Assembly: GCA_949987705.1 (NCBI GenBank) | Contig: OX465281.1 | Coordinates: 100,897,248 to 100,961,247 of the forward strand | Direction: 5' to 3' | Length of the DNA: 64,000 nucleotides | Source of the DNA: Thereva unica | Lineage: Eukaryota > Arthropoda > Insecta > Diptera > Therevidae | Program-made: the position numbers and the translations under genes | The notes under the pieces: generated by a model | The model's input: the letters and a program-made list of their open reading frames with translations, nothing else | The model's database searches: none | What the model was told of the DNA's origin: nothing | Part shown: piece by piece, positions 11,656 through 24,485 of the stretch | Numbering within the stretch: position 1 is the stretch's first letter | How the letters are laid out: every line of letters begins with the position of its first letter

Positions 11656-12733
11656 CAGTGGCGGTTCCTCTTTGGAAGCAAAGGAAGCACTGCTTCCCTT
11701 GACCAAATAGGCAACTTCATAAAAATTAATTGAAATATATCAAGATTTATCAGAAGAAAAATCTCAGTATATTTCCTCCTCTGGAAACACTAAGGATACA
11801 ATGTACAGATTTTTGTATACAAAATGTATAATTCAAATTTATTACACTACTGTATACAAAGAGTAAAGCCTTGGCCACGATACGAGCGGCGAATGGTGAG
11901 CGGCAGAGTGGAAAACACTAAAGTGCCTCTCGCCGCTCTTATCGTGCCCGAGGCCTCATACAACATGGGGAAGCTGTAATATCTCCAGCTTCTTTGCCAC
12001 AGAAAATCAACGTGAAAACTCCAACACATTCATTTGATTGAACCCACACTCATGCAAAGGTTTGCATTGATACAGTACCCTCAGAAGCTGAGCTAAACGC
12101 AGCTTCTTCGGAACCGAACAGTGGGATATAGCAAGTCGAAGATAGAGAAAATTTCCATGTTCTCTTTGTTTTCTTGGTTTCGTTTTCTGGTAATGTTCTC
12201 GTTTCAATTAAGAACTAAATTTACTCTTGCAAATTTGCTTCGAAATTTGTTGGAGACTCTTAAAATATGAATTTTCGTTTATTGCATATTGACTGAAGAA
12301 AAAAGAGATCGAAGATAAGTGGAGTTTCTCTTTATTTATTGGTTATTCTATTGGGGTGGCAGGAGGCGTTTATTGAAAATAAGCTGATACTTTGTAGCTT
12401 CCATTATTGCATGAAAATTTAAATGAGCTCAAAGTAGTAGTTGCAGTCTTTCAACAGTTTTTTTAGACGCTTTAATTATCAACAGAATCTGAAAAAAAAG
12501 GCGCAAAATGCCCTCTAGCGGAAAAATTATTTCGAAAAACTGCAAAACCACGATTTTCGATTCGTATAGCATTCGATATAACTAGAAACTGGTAACAATT
12601 TGTTATGTTTTGCTTATCTGATTCCACTATATGTTATTTTTCAGTTTTTTTAGTTAAGGCCTTCGATACTTTAACTTTTATCGTTCGCCTTACGCATTGC
12701 TTCCCTTATCCTGAACATTACGAACCGCCACTG
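11656..12733. mobile_element. hAT-type nonautonomous element (hAT-3)
   Basis: Ends CAGTGGCGGTTC, inverted at the right end, flanked by an exact 8-bp duplication CCTACCAT at 11648-11655 and 12734-12741. CAGTGGCG ends plus 8-bp duplications are the hAT pattern. It holds no transposase. A small hairpin element lies within it at about 11869-11957. Confidence 0.85.
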
Positions 12734-13315
12734 CCTACCATAAACTCTACCTAATTATCGGAGTAGAGCACAACCCTTTCTTGTTGTTCCCACAGCGGAG
12801 GACGGGCGGACTGATAAAGTAAACAATAATAAATTTATAAAAATCGGAACCTTTCTTTCTTCTACTCTAGAGAAGCATGAAGTTAAACGAAAAATCTGAT
12901 ATTTTTTATTATTCTCTATCATTGTAAGCAAATACATATATTTAAATTTACCCAAACTAAATGCTTGCTTTCTCTATAAGTAATAATAAAAATAAATACA
13001 CAAAAACCTGATTTTTTGTTAAAAAAAACCTACTTCATTTTTCTCAAAATAAAAAAAAAACGATTCGCAGTTTCCCATTATATTTGCATCTTTTCCCATG
13101 CATTAATTTCTTCATTCATAAATTCCAGCCACCGACCAAGAAATCTCATTTTTTTAGCCCACCCGCCCCCTTCCAAAACAAAACAACACTGATTTCAAAA
13201 ATCCATGTTAAAACTGAGACTCAAGAGCTTTCGAAATATATAAAAGCTGTCTATCGGTTTCGCTGCTTATGTACATTGAACTTTTGAATTCATGTATATA
13301 GCAATCGCATGAATT

Positions 13316-13918
13316 CCCAACGGGAAAACTAGCGAGGGGTTACCCTGGTAACCCACGAATTCTTCAATGATCTGTGTAAGCGCCTACCTGGTAATCGAAA
13401 AATTCTACTGGAAATTTAGGAAAATGGAGGTCTTTACGTTGTAATGAGTAGGTAAGCGACTAGGTAATGCCTTGTGAAATACTTTCGTTGGAAATGTGAT
13501 GTGCTTTTATTATTTGTCTTTGGCTTGTCGAAGCCTCTCTTCTTGAGTTTATTCCGTCCTCATCAATTTTATAAGATTAATTTATACAACTAACAATGAG
13601 CAACAAAATCGAAAAGATGTCTTGTTAGAAAATTCCTTACCAAATGTAGCAAAAATGGAATGGTACTTTCGGAAAGCATTGTTTTTATTGCTAAAAAGGG
13701 TAGCCAGTAATTTATTCTGCATGCCTTACATGGCAATCTACCTATGTATTCACCTAATACATTTCGCCTCTGAAATAAGTCCTCGTCTGTAATGCCTACT
13801 GTAAGTGCTTACCGCCCTAGGACATCCCTATGTAAAAGTAACCTATGATTTCATCACAAAGGTAATGGGTCCATCTCATTACCACCTCGCTTACCTACCC
13901 ATTGCATTTCCCGCTGGG
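13316..13918. mobile_element. MITE with CCCA(A/G)CGGGAAA ends, copy A
   Basis: 603 bp, inverted ends CCCAACGGGAAA / CCCAGCGGGAAA, TT on both sides. The right arm has the empty site (GCATGAACTGGG at 61.31 kb, other strand), which fixes the limits and indicates a 2-bp duplication. Family not identified. Confidence 0.75.
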
Positions 13919-14167
13919 TTGGGATACTTGCGATTGCGCCTGCCGTTCTTTGAGACAAAATTTTCGGAATTTTTGTTGTTGTGTTGTTTAAAAACGATTT
14001 TTCAGGTTTAGGGAAAAATTTAGACGTGGAAGATTTTTATTTTTTTATGAAATCATATTTTTTTGTCTGCAGGTCTTTTCTATTTTTTCTATTTTCGACC
14101 AAAAGTTGAGCCTGAGAAAATTGCAGTAAAAAGTTTTAAAATTCATATGGAAGAGGTTTTTATCATA

Positions 14168-14425
14168 TCGAGCCCTTCCCGCCGTTTTATCGTAACCGAC
14201 AAAAAGTAAATTTTACAGGAGAAGGTTTTTTTATTTATTTTTGTATCTGTTATTTGTAATGGGCTGAAATTAGTTAGGCTAATTATTTTATTAGTTAGGC
14301 TAGTTTATTATCCGATTAATGTCAAAATTGGTGGTATGTTTCGAAGGTTAAATTAACGTCGTTTGCGGTAAAAAACGAATTTTCGAAAAAATTTCGCTTA
14401 CGATAAAACGGCGGGAAGGGCTCGA
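14168..14425. mobile_element. TA-flanked MITE, 258 bp
   Basis: Inverted ends TCGAGCCCTTCCCGCCGTTT (longer in full) with TA on both sides. The right arm at about 61.0 kb has the empty site ATCATATAGTA. TA target duplication suggests a Tc1/mariner-type source, but no transposase is present. Confidence 0.8.
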
Positions 14426-14630
14426 TATAGTATCCCAGGCAATGAAGTATTTTGCCTCATCATTAAGATTTAATGTTTAATGATATGGGAAAAGTAAAAT
14501 CTTTCTTTATGTAAAACCATACCATGCTAAACTGTCGCACTTTACTCCAAAAGAATATTTTAAAATTTATAACGCACCAGGAATTGTAAGTGCTTTATAA
14601 ATATAATAAGTCTTGTGCACTCTCTTCCAC

Positions 14631-14754
14631 AAGCCGTGAATTATGCCTACTGGGGACACCACGATATAAAAAAACGCGCCCTGTACTCGACCTCTTGAGT
14701 ACAGGGCGCGTTTTTTTATATCGTGGTGTCCCCAGTAGGCATAATTCACGGCTT
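14631..14754. repeat. Perfect hairpin, 59-bp arms
   Basis: Arms at 14631-14689 and 14696-14754 are exact reverse complements around a 6-base loop. In the right arm (about 59035-59110) only one hairpin arm remains, so one side has gained or lost half of it. Confidence 0.85.
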
Positions 14755-15095
14755 TTAATCCAAAAGATCCTTTCGCATTCAGGTATTGCTTTGGATTTAG
14801 GACCTTGGCTATAATGATAGATCCACATAAATATATCATCTTGGAACTGTAAAACAATTGAATCCTTCTTTCCAAAATTTACAGACCGCATAACAGGGAC
14901 AGGCTGAAATGTACTATAAACCGGCTTTACTTGGTATTAACTGGTTTTGTTAATATTCATCCTCTCTACAATTTTTCCGCGACTGCTTGTACAGGGTCTG
15001 TCACGTATGCTAGGACTCCTAATAGTTTGGCGCTATAAAATTTGTAAATAGAGTATTACTAACACCCTATATGTAACAAATCAAAGGCTTTACTT

Positions 15096-15661
15096 CCCAG
15101 CGGGAAAACTAGCGAGGGGTTACTCAGGTAACCCAAGAATTCATTAATGATTTGTGTAACCGCTTACATGGTAATTGAAAAATTCTACTGCAAAAGTAAA
15201 ATGGAGGTCTTTACATTGTAATGGATAGGTAAGCGACTAGGAAATACTTTCGTTGGAAATGTGATGTGCTTTTATTATTCTTTGTCTTGTCGAAGCCTCT
15301 CTTCTTGAGTTTATTCCGTCCTCCAAATTCGTTCGGTGTGGATCGTGCAGTGCAGTCAAAAAGATATCTTGCTAGTAAAATTCTCACCAAATGTAGCTGA
15401 AATGCAATGCTAATTTTGGATAGTAATGTTTTTAATGCTAAAAAGGGTAGCCAGAATTTTATTCTGCGTGCCTTACATGGTAATCTATGTATACACTTAA
15501 TACACTTCACCTCTGAAATAAGTCCTCGTTTGTAATGCCTACAGTAAGTCCTTACCGCCATAGGACATCCCTATGTAAAAGTAAGCTATTATTTCATCAC
15601 AAAGGTAATGGGTCCATCTCATTATCACCTCGCTTACCTAGCCATTACATTTCCCGCTGGG
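15096..15661. mobile_element. MITE with CCCAGCGGGAAA ends, copy B (left arm)
   Basis: 566 bp with TT on both sides. The same insertion is in the right arm at 56800-57371, so copy B predates the arm duplication, unlike copy A. Confidence 0.75.
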
Positions 15662-15798
15662 TTGTAAAAACGGAGAATATTTAAACACTTTTATCAGTTT
15701 TATCCCGTAAACTTCCGGAGTTATCGTCGAAGGCGAACTGACAATCAATAAAACTTGGTGCTTCCTGTGTAGATCAACAAATTACTTGATAAACATAC

Positions 15799-16155
15799 AA
15801 CATTCTATCGCCACTATCTCAGTACCATCGAAATAAATCCTCTCCTGACTGCACGGCAATCTTATTCCCTCAGCACCAAATTAGATAACTCGTCTCACTC
15901 CTTCCACATGCAGCCCTCTTTTCGGGCACTCTACAAAATAGGAATTCGTTTCTAAAAAGAACAACTGGATTCTTGAATAATCGGTTAGTATTTCCGAGCT
16001 CATACAACATCCCAGAATTCAAACGCAGAATTCCTCGTCAATTCCACCTCCCAACGATCATAATGGTTAACCTATTCCACCCTTGTACTAATCTTACAGC
16101 AAGACAATGAACCATCATATGACAAACTAAATAATGGACTAGTTGTAATAGAGTT
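15799..16155 (+). pseudogene. Decayed LINE tail (left arm)
   Basis: Nucleotide similarity to the LINE tail at 230-590, including AACTCGTCTCACTCCTTCCA, AATTCGTTTCTAAAAAGAAC and AGTATTTCCGAGCTCATACA. The frame is broken in several places. The matching copy in the right arm is at about 56305-56660. Confidence 0.65.
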
Positions 16156-17089
16156 ATTTTGGGAAATTTGTTCAAAAATCGTATAACATTTTTCAAGTTT
16201 TTTTTTTGATTTTGATTTGATTCAAGGGTGGTTCACCGCATTGAAAAAGAGGTTATAATAAATTTTCCAATTTATTTTTGATATTATTTCATCAAAAATA
16301 AAATTTAAACACATAAAAATATTTGAATCATTTTTCAAATACAACCTGTATCTAGGGGTGGTTGAAAATGACTTATTTCTTCTTAACAATACCAAGCAAC
16401 CAACCTGCAATCCGGTAGCAGCAACAATTACCCAAAACGTAGAAAAAAGCTGCTGTATAACGCTTAGTTTTATCCCCTTAATGCTTGATAAAATTTGGCT
16501 AGATTAAATACAAATCAACCACCTTCGCAAATAAATATAAAAAAGAGTGCATTTATTTTGATTATTATAATTATCCTTATCCTTAAAAAGGACTGTATTT
16601 TATATTTATAAGGGTGACAAACATATTTTATTGCAGTCTTAAAATTTCCTGCTGATTTTCATAATCAGCCACCAAAAAACATAGAGAGAAATAGTTTCAA
16701 AACGGTGTTTCGACACCCCCCCCCCTCCCATTCCTTTGCGTTGCAAATGGACTTTTCGCTTACTAATGTAAATAAGTCTCATAAAATCAAAAAGTCCGAA
16801 AACTGAAAAATCATGAGATTCGATATCTCAAATTTGTATACGGCACCGCGCCCCAGCCAACTTCATTTTAATGTTCCAAGAAAATACCTTCCTATGTACA
16901 CTTTATTTCCATCATCGATAACCCTCAGCTTTTTTATTATGTATTATCGAAACTCCAAACCAAAGCTTCCAAATCTTGCAAGTTTTACCGAAAGAACAAA
17001 CCGCAAAAAGAAAGCAGACGCCAGCGCCGCCAAACACCAACACCCGCCATCCTCGCAGGTCCCCTGATTACGCATCTACTTATAGATAA

Positions 17090-19558
17090 CATGGGCGTAG
17101 AAATGAATTTTTGCTGGGGTGGGCATGTTTTTAAAGCATCGTACCAACTGACCACAGAGAGAGGTTAAACAAAAAAACTAATTTTTTAAATTTTTAAGTA
17201 TGTAGTCGATGTATCTAGGCAGTTAGAATTAAATATAAATAAAAGTTAGAATTCATTCTAAATATTATATTAATTAAACAAAATTTACTTTTCTACTTTT
17301 CTTTAAAAATTCCTGCAAATCTTGCGATGCAAACATACCTTTAAAAGATTAATTGCTCGATTGATTAAAATAACTGCAACCGATTCAATTCAGTAAACAG
17401 AAAATATTTTCAGCAAACAAACGAGCACGAATAGGCTTTTTGGCCATCAAGATTAACCCGATTCCGCGGAATCAGCTTCATTTACCTCCCTACCGCTAGT
17501 AACAAAATGGAAATAACGCTATTTCTCCAGCGACAAAATGTAGTGCAAACTCTGTTCACTTATCTCCTTTTAAATGGCCTGCCACCTTGATAGGCCGATC
17601 GGTAATAATCGCCTTCTGATTCCTCGAAAAACCGGCGACAAAATAGGCATTAAGTTATTCTTTCAGCGACAAACTATTGCCCCAATGCCGCTCAGTTCGA
17701 AGGATACCTACATATGTGGCTAGGTATACGGAATCGGTGGAAAGTACTCATGAGAAGAATCAAATGCTCATGAGAAGAATCAAATTAACAATACTTAAAA
17801 TTACATCTCCATATCCAATGCCAACTTTCGAATGATATAAAAATGATGTTGCGTGACTTCAACGCTAAGATCGGGATGGACTTTCAGTATATGGGCAGCC
17901 ACAGCTTTCACGCAACCACCCACGATAATGTTGGCAGGCTTATCGAGCGCTAATATCAAAGGAATACTAGGAAGTTCAAGGTTCTTCTCGCATAAAAACA
18001 TCCATAAAATGACTTGGACGTCACCAGTTGGAAGCACTAAAAACCAAGCGCACCTCAGAAAAAAGAGAAAGGTCTTCACATCATCATGGAACAAAAATAC
18101 CTGTAAGCAGGCCGAAGAAAAGATGGATGGATGCGTTTGTAGCAAATGCAAAACACTTCTCCCGACATCGAGCTGGAAGTCGGGCAGAAATTGAGGCTGG
18201 AGTAAAAGATTAGAGGAAGCCAAGGTTCTATTTGCGCTGCAGCGCCATTGGAAGAAGAAGAAGGAACATATGGAGCAAATTGCCAGCGCTTGAAGAATGC
18301 TTATTTCATTATCTCCTTTGGTGAGGTATTTGGTCCAAAGGTACTGCGGCCACTCTCTTGACCTATTGTACCACTGCATTGGCATTCCTGATAACTTTCA
18401 ACGAATGTTTGTCTTATACCTGCCACCTGCTTCAGCGTTTGCATAATTCCCGACTTTCTCCGTGTTGCACGAGCGTGGAACCCAAGTTGGTGAACAGAGA
18501 GGCACGCATAGAAACTTCTAAGCGAAAAAAGATTTCCAATTTTCTTTTCTATTTTGCGTTTGAGATATAAACTGCCCTAAACTTTCCTTAATTGAGGCAG
18601 AAAAATACATTTATGTGCAAAGCGTCACAGCTGAGATGAACTTGCTTGGTATTCAGTTTTAGTCTATAAGCAGTGATATGAGTAATATTAAAAAGTATCG
18701 AGTAGGTACTGATATAAGTGGAATCGAAAGCCAAATAGTCATATCAGTAAAGAATAGAGTGAGATGAGATAAGCGACAGATTATTTTTGACGTAACAAAT
18801 TAGAGACAAATTATATACCTAGACCGTGTGTGCTGACTCTTTGGCTAGAAATTCTAAGATATACCTGCCGTTACCAGTAACATAGAAGACCGCCAAAAAG
18901 TAGATTTGTATTTTGCTGCTGTGGCTCTATCATAACTGAGTTTCTATTGAAGCCGAGTTGAGTTGGATTTGAATTTAAAACTCAACGACTTAACTCTATG
19001 AACTACACGGTATCATACTGAAGATGATAGGCCCATACTTATAATTTATCTATGTTACGTATCTATGGCCGCATCAAATGAACTTAGTTCTCGCCTTTTT
19101 GCATTTTCTTCCGTAAGAGATTATACTCTTTATCTAAAGCTGGAAATAAATCTTGCATTGTGTTGTGTTGCAAGTTTATACTGCCGTTAGTAGTATTTCA
19201 AAGGCTGCTGTCATATATAAACGGCACTGCATTGTATGAGATGAGCTCGATACCCACGCAAGCAATACAGCGCAATACAATTATGCTTTTCCAGCTATAT
19301 CTCCATTTGCCATTACGGTCACTACGTTGGGCATGGGCCACGAACCAATCATAATCGTAGTTTAACGGTTGACCTCCAGCGTAGCACCATTTAAAATCTT
19401 TTTATTATAAATTGTTTAAAGAGAGTTATGTAACATCATTGGGTTTAAAGCGGATGTATCTTGTTTTTAATAAGGGGATTCACTTTTATTCTGGGGTGGG
19501 CCAGAAGCATTCTGAGGTGGGCCTGGCCCACCTGGCCCCCTACCTTGCTACGCCCATG
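17090..19558. mobile_element. hAT-type nonautonomous element (hAT-2)
   Basis: Ends CATGGGCGTAG, inverted at the right end, with an exact 8-bp duplication ATAGATAA (17082-17089 and 19559-19566). The undisturbed target CTTATAGATAATCAATG is seen at 61.48 kb. 2469 bp, no transposase frame. A LINE scrap lies near 18.03-18.26 kb. The rest holds nothing I recognise. Confidence 0.85.
18025..18260 (+). pseudogene. Possible LINE ORF2 tail fragment inside hAT-2
   Basis: The frame at 18028-18213 contains SRPKKRWMDAF, like the RPKKRW segment near the end of some LINE ORF2 proteins, and is followed by a GAAGAAGAAG run, as at 3' ends of RTE-type LINEs. Short and isolated; the call is weak. Confidence 0.35.
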
Positions 19559-20001
19559 ATAGATAATCAATGTAAATAATTTGTTCATTAAAGTAATAAA
19601 CATATTTGAATTCATTATAGACCAGTGCAGATAATTTTTGAGAAAAAAAAAATCTTAGCAGTATATGAAAGGTGGGAAAATTTAGGATAAATGCTACTTA
19701 AACAAGGAAAAATCGAGAGCACCACAGCAGATTGATGTGGGGGCCTAGACTCCTTAACTCCACATTTACATTATTTTGGGGTTCCTCTCCACATCATAAT
19801 AGTTTATAATTGTTTTAGTAAATAAACTATTTATTTTGTAGCGATTTAAAAATATTTTTATTTAAGTTATTTTTATTTTAAGTTAAACGACTTTACATGC
19901 GGTTGAATTATACAACCGGAACTTTTAACGATAAAAACTTCCAACTAATACATGAGTTACTATTTTGCATGTTAAACGTTCAACGAAAACTTTATTACTA
20001 A

Positions 20002-21625
20002 CTAGCAAAAACCCGCGTGCGTTGCAACGCCTTTTAATAAAAAAAAAATTATGTGGGCATACTCCGGGATAGGAAATGGTTATAATGAAGCATGGTTATG
20101 GGTACATAAAAGAATTTTGAGTTACCTATAAAAAATATGCTTCAAATTTATTAAAATTCGAGGTTGAGCACCACCTATCGGAAAAAAAATTATGTGTGCG
20201 TTGTACGCGGTAGGAAAAAAAGTATAATGAAAAAACAATAAATCTGGAAAAAAATTGCCTTTTCCCAATCTTATCGGTGATTCAATTAGAACAGCGTTAT
20301 GTATTCAAGTAGATGCATCTAAACATATAACTTCTCGGTGAATTGGAATTTTAACTTTCTCTTTTCGGTTAGCCGTTACACTGCTCCCTTCTTACTCAGT
20401 ATTCTTCCCGAACACTGCTTCCTCCAGGTCCCGTTTTTTCGATCGAACTTTTTGGAAGCGATAGATGACATCGTTTAACCTCGTGATGACAATGTAGGGC
20501 GCACAAATTTGCAAACTTCGACTCTTTCTACCGTTTTTACTGTTTCTATACTGGTTAGAGGGAATTTTAGAAATTTACTACATTTCAGAATGTGGCTTGG
20601 GAAAATTCGTGCGTCATATTGGACCCGCAATTTTGAATTTATAAGCTTTGATCATAAATTCGTTGTTTGCCCTAAAAGCCCCCAGATACCGATTTTCATT
20701 GCAATCGGAATATAATTGGAAAAATTCGTCGGCCATATTGGCGCGGCCATTTTGAATTTATAAGTTTTGATCATAAATTCGTTATTTGCAACCTTAAAAT
20801 CCCCCAGATTTCGATTTTCATTGGAATCGGAACACAATTGGCAAATTCGTCGGCCATATTGGCACGGCCATTTGGAATTTATAAGTTTTGATCATAAATT
20901 CGTTATTTGCAACCTTAAAATCCCCCAGATTTCGATTTTCATTGGAATCGGAACACAATTGGCAAATTCGTCGGCCATATTGGCACGACCATTTTGAATT
21001 TATAAGTTTTGATCATAAATTCGTTATTTGCAACCTTAAAATCCCCCAGATTTCGATTTTAATTGGAATCGGAACACAATTGGCAAATTCGTCGGCCATA
21101 TTGGCACGGCCATTTTGAATTTATAAGTTTTGATCATAAATTCGTTATTTGCAACCTTAAAATCCCCCAGATTTCGATTTTCATTGGAATCGGAACACAA
21201 TTGGCAAATTCGTCGGCCATATTGGCACGGCCATTTTGAATTTATAAGTTTTGATCATAAATTCGTTATTTGCAACCTTAAAATCCCCCAGATTTCGATT
21301 TTCATTGGAATCGGAACACAATTGGCAAATTCGTCGGCCATATTGGCACGGCCATTTTGAATTTATAAGTTTTGATCATAAATTCGTTATTTGCAACCTT
21401 AAAATCCCCCAGATTTCGATTTTCATTGGAATCGGAACACAATTGGCAAATTCGTCGGCCATATTGGCACGGCCATTTTGAATTTTTTTATAAATTATAG
21501 CCTATATGTTATTCTGATATATGAGCTATATTATTGTAAAATTTCATTAAAATCCATTCAGTAGTTTTTGCGTGAAAGAGTAACAAACCTACATACAAAC
21601 ATTCACGTTTATAATATTAGTAAGA
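20002..21625 (-). mobile_element. Canonical nonautonomous Helitron with a 121-bp array
   Basis: On the minus strand it begins TCTTACTAATATTATAAACG and ends GGGTTTTTGCTAG, with the hairpin GCGTTGCAACGC just before the end. It sits between host A and T, as shown by the uninterrupted LTR (GAATGTATTAGTAAT, minus). The TC start, hairpin, CTAG end, A/T site and lack of target duplication are all standard Helitron marks. It encodes no Rep/helicase. The same hairpin-CTAG end occurs at 6379 and about 55.18 kb. Confidence 0.92.
20630..21480. repeat. 121-bp tandem array, about 7 units, inside the Helitron
   Basis: Units contain AAGTTTTGATCATAAATTCG, TTTGCAACCTTAAAATCCCC, CATTGGAATCGGAACACAAT and CGTCGGCCATATTGGC. 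Inner units are almost identical; the first is degenerate. The repeated 76-residue open frames here are frames of the repeat, not genes. Confidence 0.92.
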
Positions 21626-21833
21626 TACATTCTATTTTTTATTTTACATGTCAAATCAATTCGTGTACCCACGGTATACAGAATACAAGGTAATGTAATG
21701 AGGAAATGTCATTTTGGTGTGACGTCACTTGGTACGTTTAATATAAACAAAGTGAAGTGGAAAGTGTTTTGAAAAGCAAATAACGTTAAAAATTTAGATT
21801 TTTAAATTAAAAAAGTGACTAAAATAGGTGAAA

Positions 21834-22196
21834 ATGGTTAAGTGTGAAGTGATCAATTGTAAGAATTATGAAGACAATAAATATTGCAAGGACAAAGTAA
21901 GATATTACAGATTTCCAAAAAACGAAAATGTATGTGAACAGTGGATAAAACATTGTGGAAACAAAAATTGCAACTTTAGTGCCGCGAGAATATGTTTCGT
22001 TCACTTTGTGAATGCTGATTATAGACTACAAGACATTCTTTTAAAAACAGATGTGAGTAAAAGGAGACTGAAGAAAGAAGCTATTCCTAGTAAACATTTA
22101 CCTCTTTCTGAAGATCACTCGGCAAGGGGAAAAAGAATATATAAAAGGCAACGAAAACAGCTTGCTAACGAAGCTATTTCAGAATATGAAGAGTAA
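21834..22196 (+). pseudogene. Duplicated THAP-domain exon at the left end of the P element
   Basis: Starts at ATG 21834: MVKCEVINC..., with the THAP C2CH pattern (Cys4, Cys9, a CGNKNCNFS...RICFVHF segment), then a basic tail ending at a stop after EYEE. It is nearly identical to the right-end exon (differences include FVHF for SIHF and GKR for GER). On this side no transposase body follows in the same orientation. It could give a free DNA-binding THAP peptide, but that is inference. Confidence 0.8.
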
Positions 22197-22377
22197 AATA
22201 TATTCTTTTAAGCATTACAATATCCGACCATTTGTCATTTCAACATTTTTTTCCTAGAAATTAAAGATGCCTTATAGGCCAGTCAATAAAGCCTGTAGAT
22301 TAAGAATTTCTTTCAAGAGTCTGGTTTTTTGATATGTTGTTGGGGACGTAAAAACATAAATGTTTACAAGTTTTCAA

Positions 22378-23072
22378 CCCTCTGGGGTGAATGCTAAGGG
22401 TTAAATGGAGTGAAAAAGATTATTGTTTATAATTTTGATTCAAAAAATCCTTAAAGGTTGGAATTTTGAAGGATAGTGTAATAAATAATTACCTAACTTG
22501 TATTAAATTTCCCACCCTCTGGGGTGGATGCTAAGGGTTAAATGGGGGTGAAAAAGATTATTTGTTTATAACTTTTATTCAAAAAGTCCTTAAAGGTTGG
22601 AATTTTGAAGGATGGTGTAATAAATAATTACCTAACTTGTATTAAATTTCCCACCCTCTGGGGTGAATGCTAAGGGTTAAATGGGGGTGCAAAAGAGTAT
22701 TTGTTTATAACTTTGATTCAAAAAGTCGTAGTAGGTTGGAATTTCAAATAATAGTGTAATAAAATTATTAACTAACTGGGATTAAATTTCCCACCCTCTG
22801 GGGTGAATGCTAAGGGTTAAATGGGGGTGAAAAAGAGTATTTGTTTATAACTTTTATTCAAAAAGTCCTTAAAGGTTGGAATTTTGAAGGATGGTGTAAT
22901 AAATAATTACCTAACTTGTATTAAATTTCCCACCCTCTGGGGTGAATGCTAAGGGTTAAATGGGGGTGCAAAAGAGTATTTGTTTATAACTTTTATTCAA
23001 AAAGTCGTAGAAGGCTGGAATTTCAAAGCATAGTGTAATAAATAATTACCTAACTTGTATTAACTTTCCCAC
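22378..23072. repeat. 139-bp tandem array in the left inverted end of the Academ-like element
   Basis: CCCTCTGGGGTG starts at 22378, 22515, 22654, 22794 and 22933, spacing 137-140 bp. Units carry GCTAAGGGTTAAATGG and AATAAATAATTACCTAACTT. Confidence 0.92.
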
Positions 23073-23852
23073 CTTTTTTGTTTACTGCAAAATTTCTTAT
23101 TAATAAAAAAAGTAAAATTTTTAAATAACACTTATTTAATATTCAAACTCCCCCGTTGCAATCATCTGAAAATCATAAGAAATTATTACTTTTACTATTT
23201 ATTTGAAAAAATGTTTTTAAGGAATGAGGCACCTTTCGATGTATTTTATTTTGGTTTTAACATAATAATTACTATAAAGCACTCATAAAGCACTTGTAGT
23301 GTTCTATAAGAGTAAGTTATGAGAGTGATGCTCTCTTAAAAAGAGTCGAATATCCTCTCATAACACACTAGAAGAGTCTTATGAGACGAATTTTGTTATG
23401 TACTTGGGTAGACCGATCCCCCACTCGCAGCACCCAATTCCAGCCGAATCCTACAGGCTTCACATAATTATATCTAGCGGTCATCGTTAGTCGCAGGGAA
23501 AATGGCAAACGTGGAAGTGTGTATTTTCTGTGGTGATTTGTTGTCTAGGGAAGCAGTTACCCACGTGAAAAAAAAAGCAGTGGAAACAATTAGGAAGTGC
23601 AGCGCAAGGAGAAAAGATGGCAAAGATGCGTTGTTCGTGGGTCTCGAGAGTTTGGAAGCTCATACTAATTGTTGGAAAAAGTATACCAACGAGAAGAACG
23701 TCAGTGCCATAGAGAGAGGCACTTCCAGAGAGAGCCTAATCCAGCCTAATCCAGCACCAAACAACGTTCCGGTCGACGAGGTTTCGCAGGCGCCAGAGGT
23801 TGCTTTTAGTTTTGGAGATCACTGTCTGTTTTGTGGGGAGGAAATATCGGAG

Positions 23853-24485
23853 CCCGATTAAAAATGAAATTCGCCCGCAGCTAGCACGCAGCTGGCATGC
23901 ACTAGCCCGCACGGCGCCCGCTGCTAGCATGCACGCCTGAAGACTAGCCCGCAGCTAGCATGCAGCTGGTACGCACGAATATTATAAATCACGAGTAAAA
24001 ATGAAATTCGCCCGCAGCTAGCACGCAGCTGGCATGCACTAGCCCGCACGGCGCCCGCAGCTAGCATGCACGCCTGAGTGAAAATAACACTAGCCCGCAG
24101 CTAGCATGCAGCTGGTACGCACGAAACTCAAATTTAAAATGAAAGAAAAAAATTGTTTTTCCTAGAATAAAAATTCTACGCCTCTTAAAAAAGATGGAGA
24201 AGAGTATTATATATGTATGTAAAGTCGTCATCAGGCACATTTTGAGATTTTCGTGCGTGTGGCGGGAGAGTGGATACCTGTGGCGGGAGAGTGCATCCCT
24301 CTAGCGAACAAATTTTTAGATTTTCGTGCCAGTGGCGGGAGCGTGTATCCCTGTGGCGGGAGCGTGCGTGCCTGTGGCGGGAGAGTACGTACTTTTGTGG
24401 CGTGCCTGTTTGTTCGCTATGCGTGCTAGCTGCGGGCGCGTGCGTGCTAGTAAGGAAATTAACCATGAAATTATTTTTAATCGGG
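23853..24485 (+). mobile_element. 633-bp GC-rich element, copy 1, in Academ exon 1
   Basis: Inverted ends CCCGATTAAAAAT. AG duplicated on both sides. Inside are repeats of GCAGCTAGCACGCAGCTGGC type (twice as a longer block) and a second set around GTGGCGGGAGCGTG. GC content is far above that of the surroundings. No coding frame of its own. Confidence 0.85.

Noticed and set aside
16813..17067. 84-codon frame conserved at 55363-55617 (opposite strand), as a small gene
   Set aside because: Both lie in the mirrored arms where all DNA is about 97% identical; conservation is not evidence of coding. No known motif.
17801..18385. 194-codon minus-strand frame in hAT-2 as a transposase
   Set aside because: Lies opposite a possible LINE tail and shows no hAT motifs.
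20767..21481. Repeated 76-codon plus-strand frames in 121-bp steps, as a possible repeat protein family
   Set aside because: They are frames through the Helitron's tandem array; each overlaps the next unit and none has an independent start context.
23853..24485. 633-bp elements as introner-like introns of the Academ-like gene
   Set aside because: No GT (or AT-AC) donor and acceptor can be placed that keeps the frame; exact removal would need CC...AG or CC...CA ends. Transposon insertions with 2-bp duplications explain them better.
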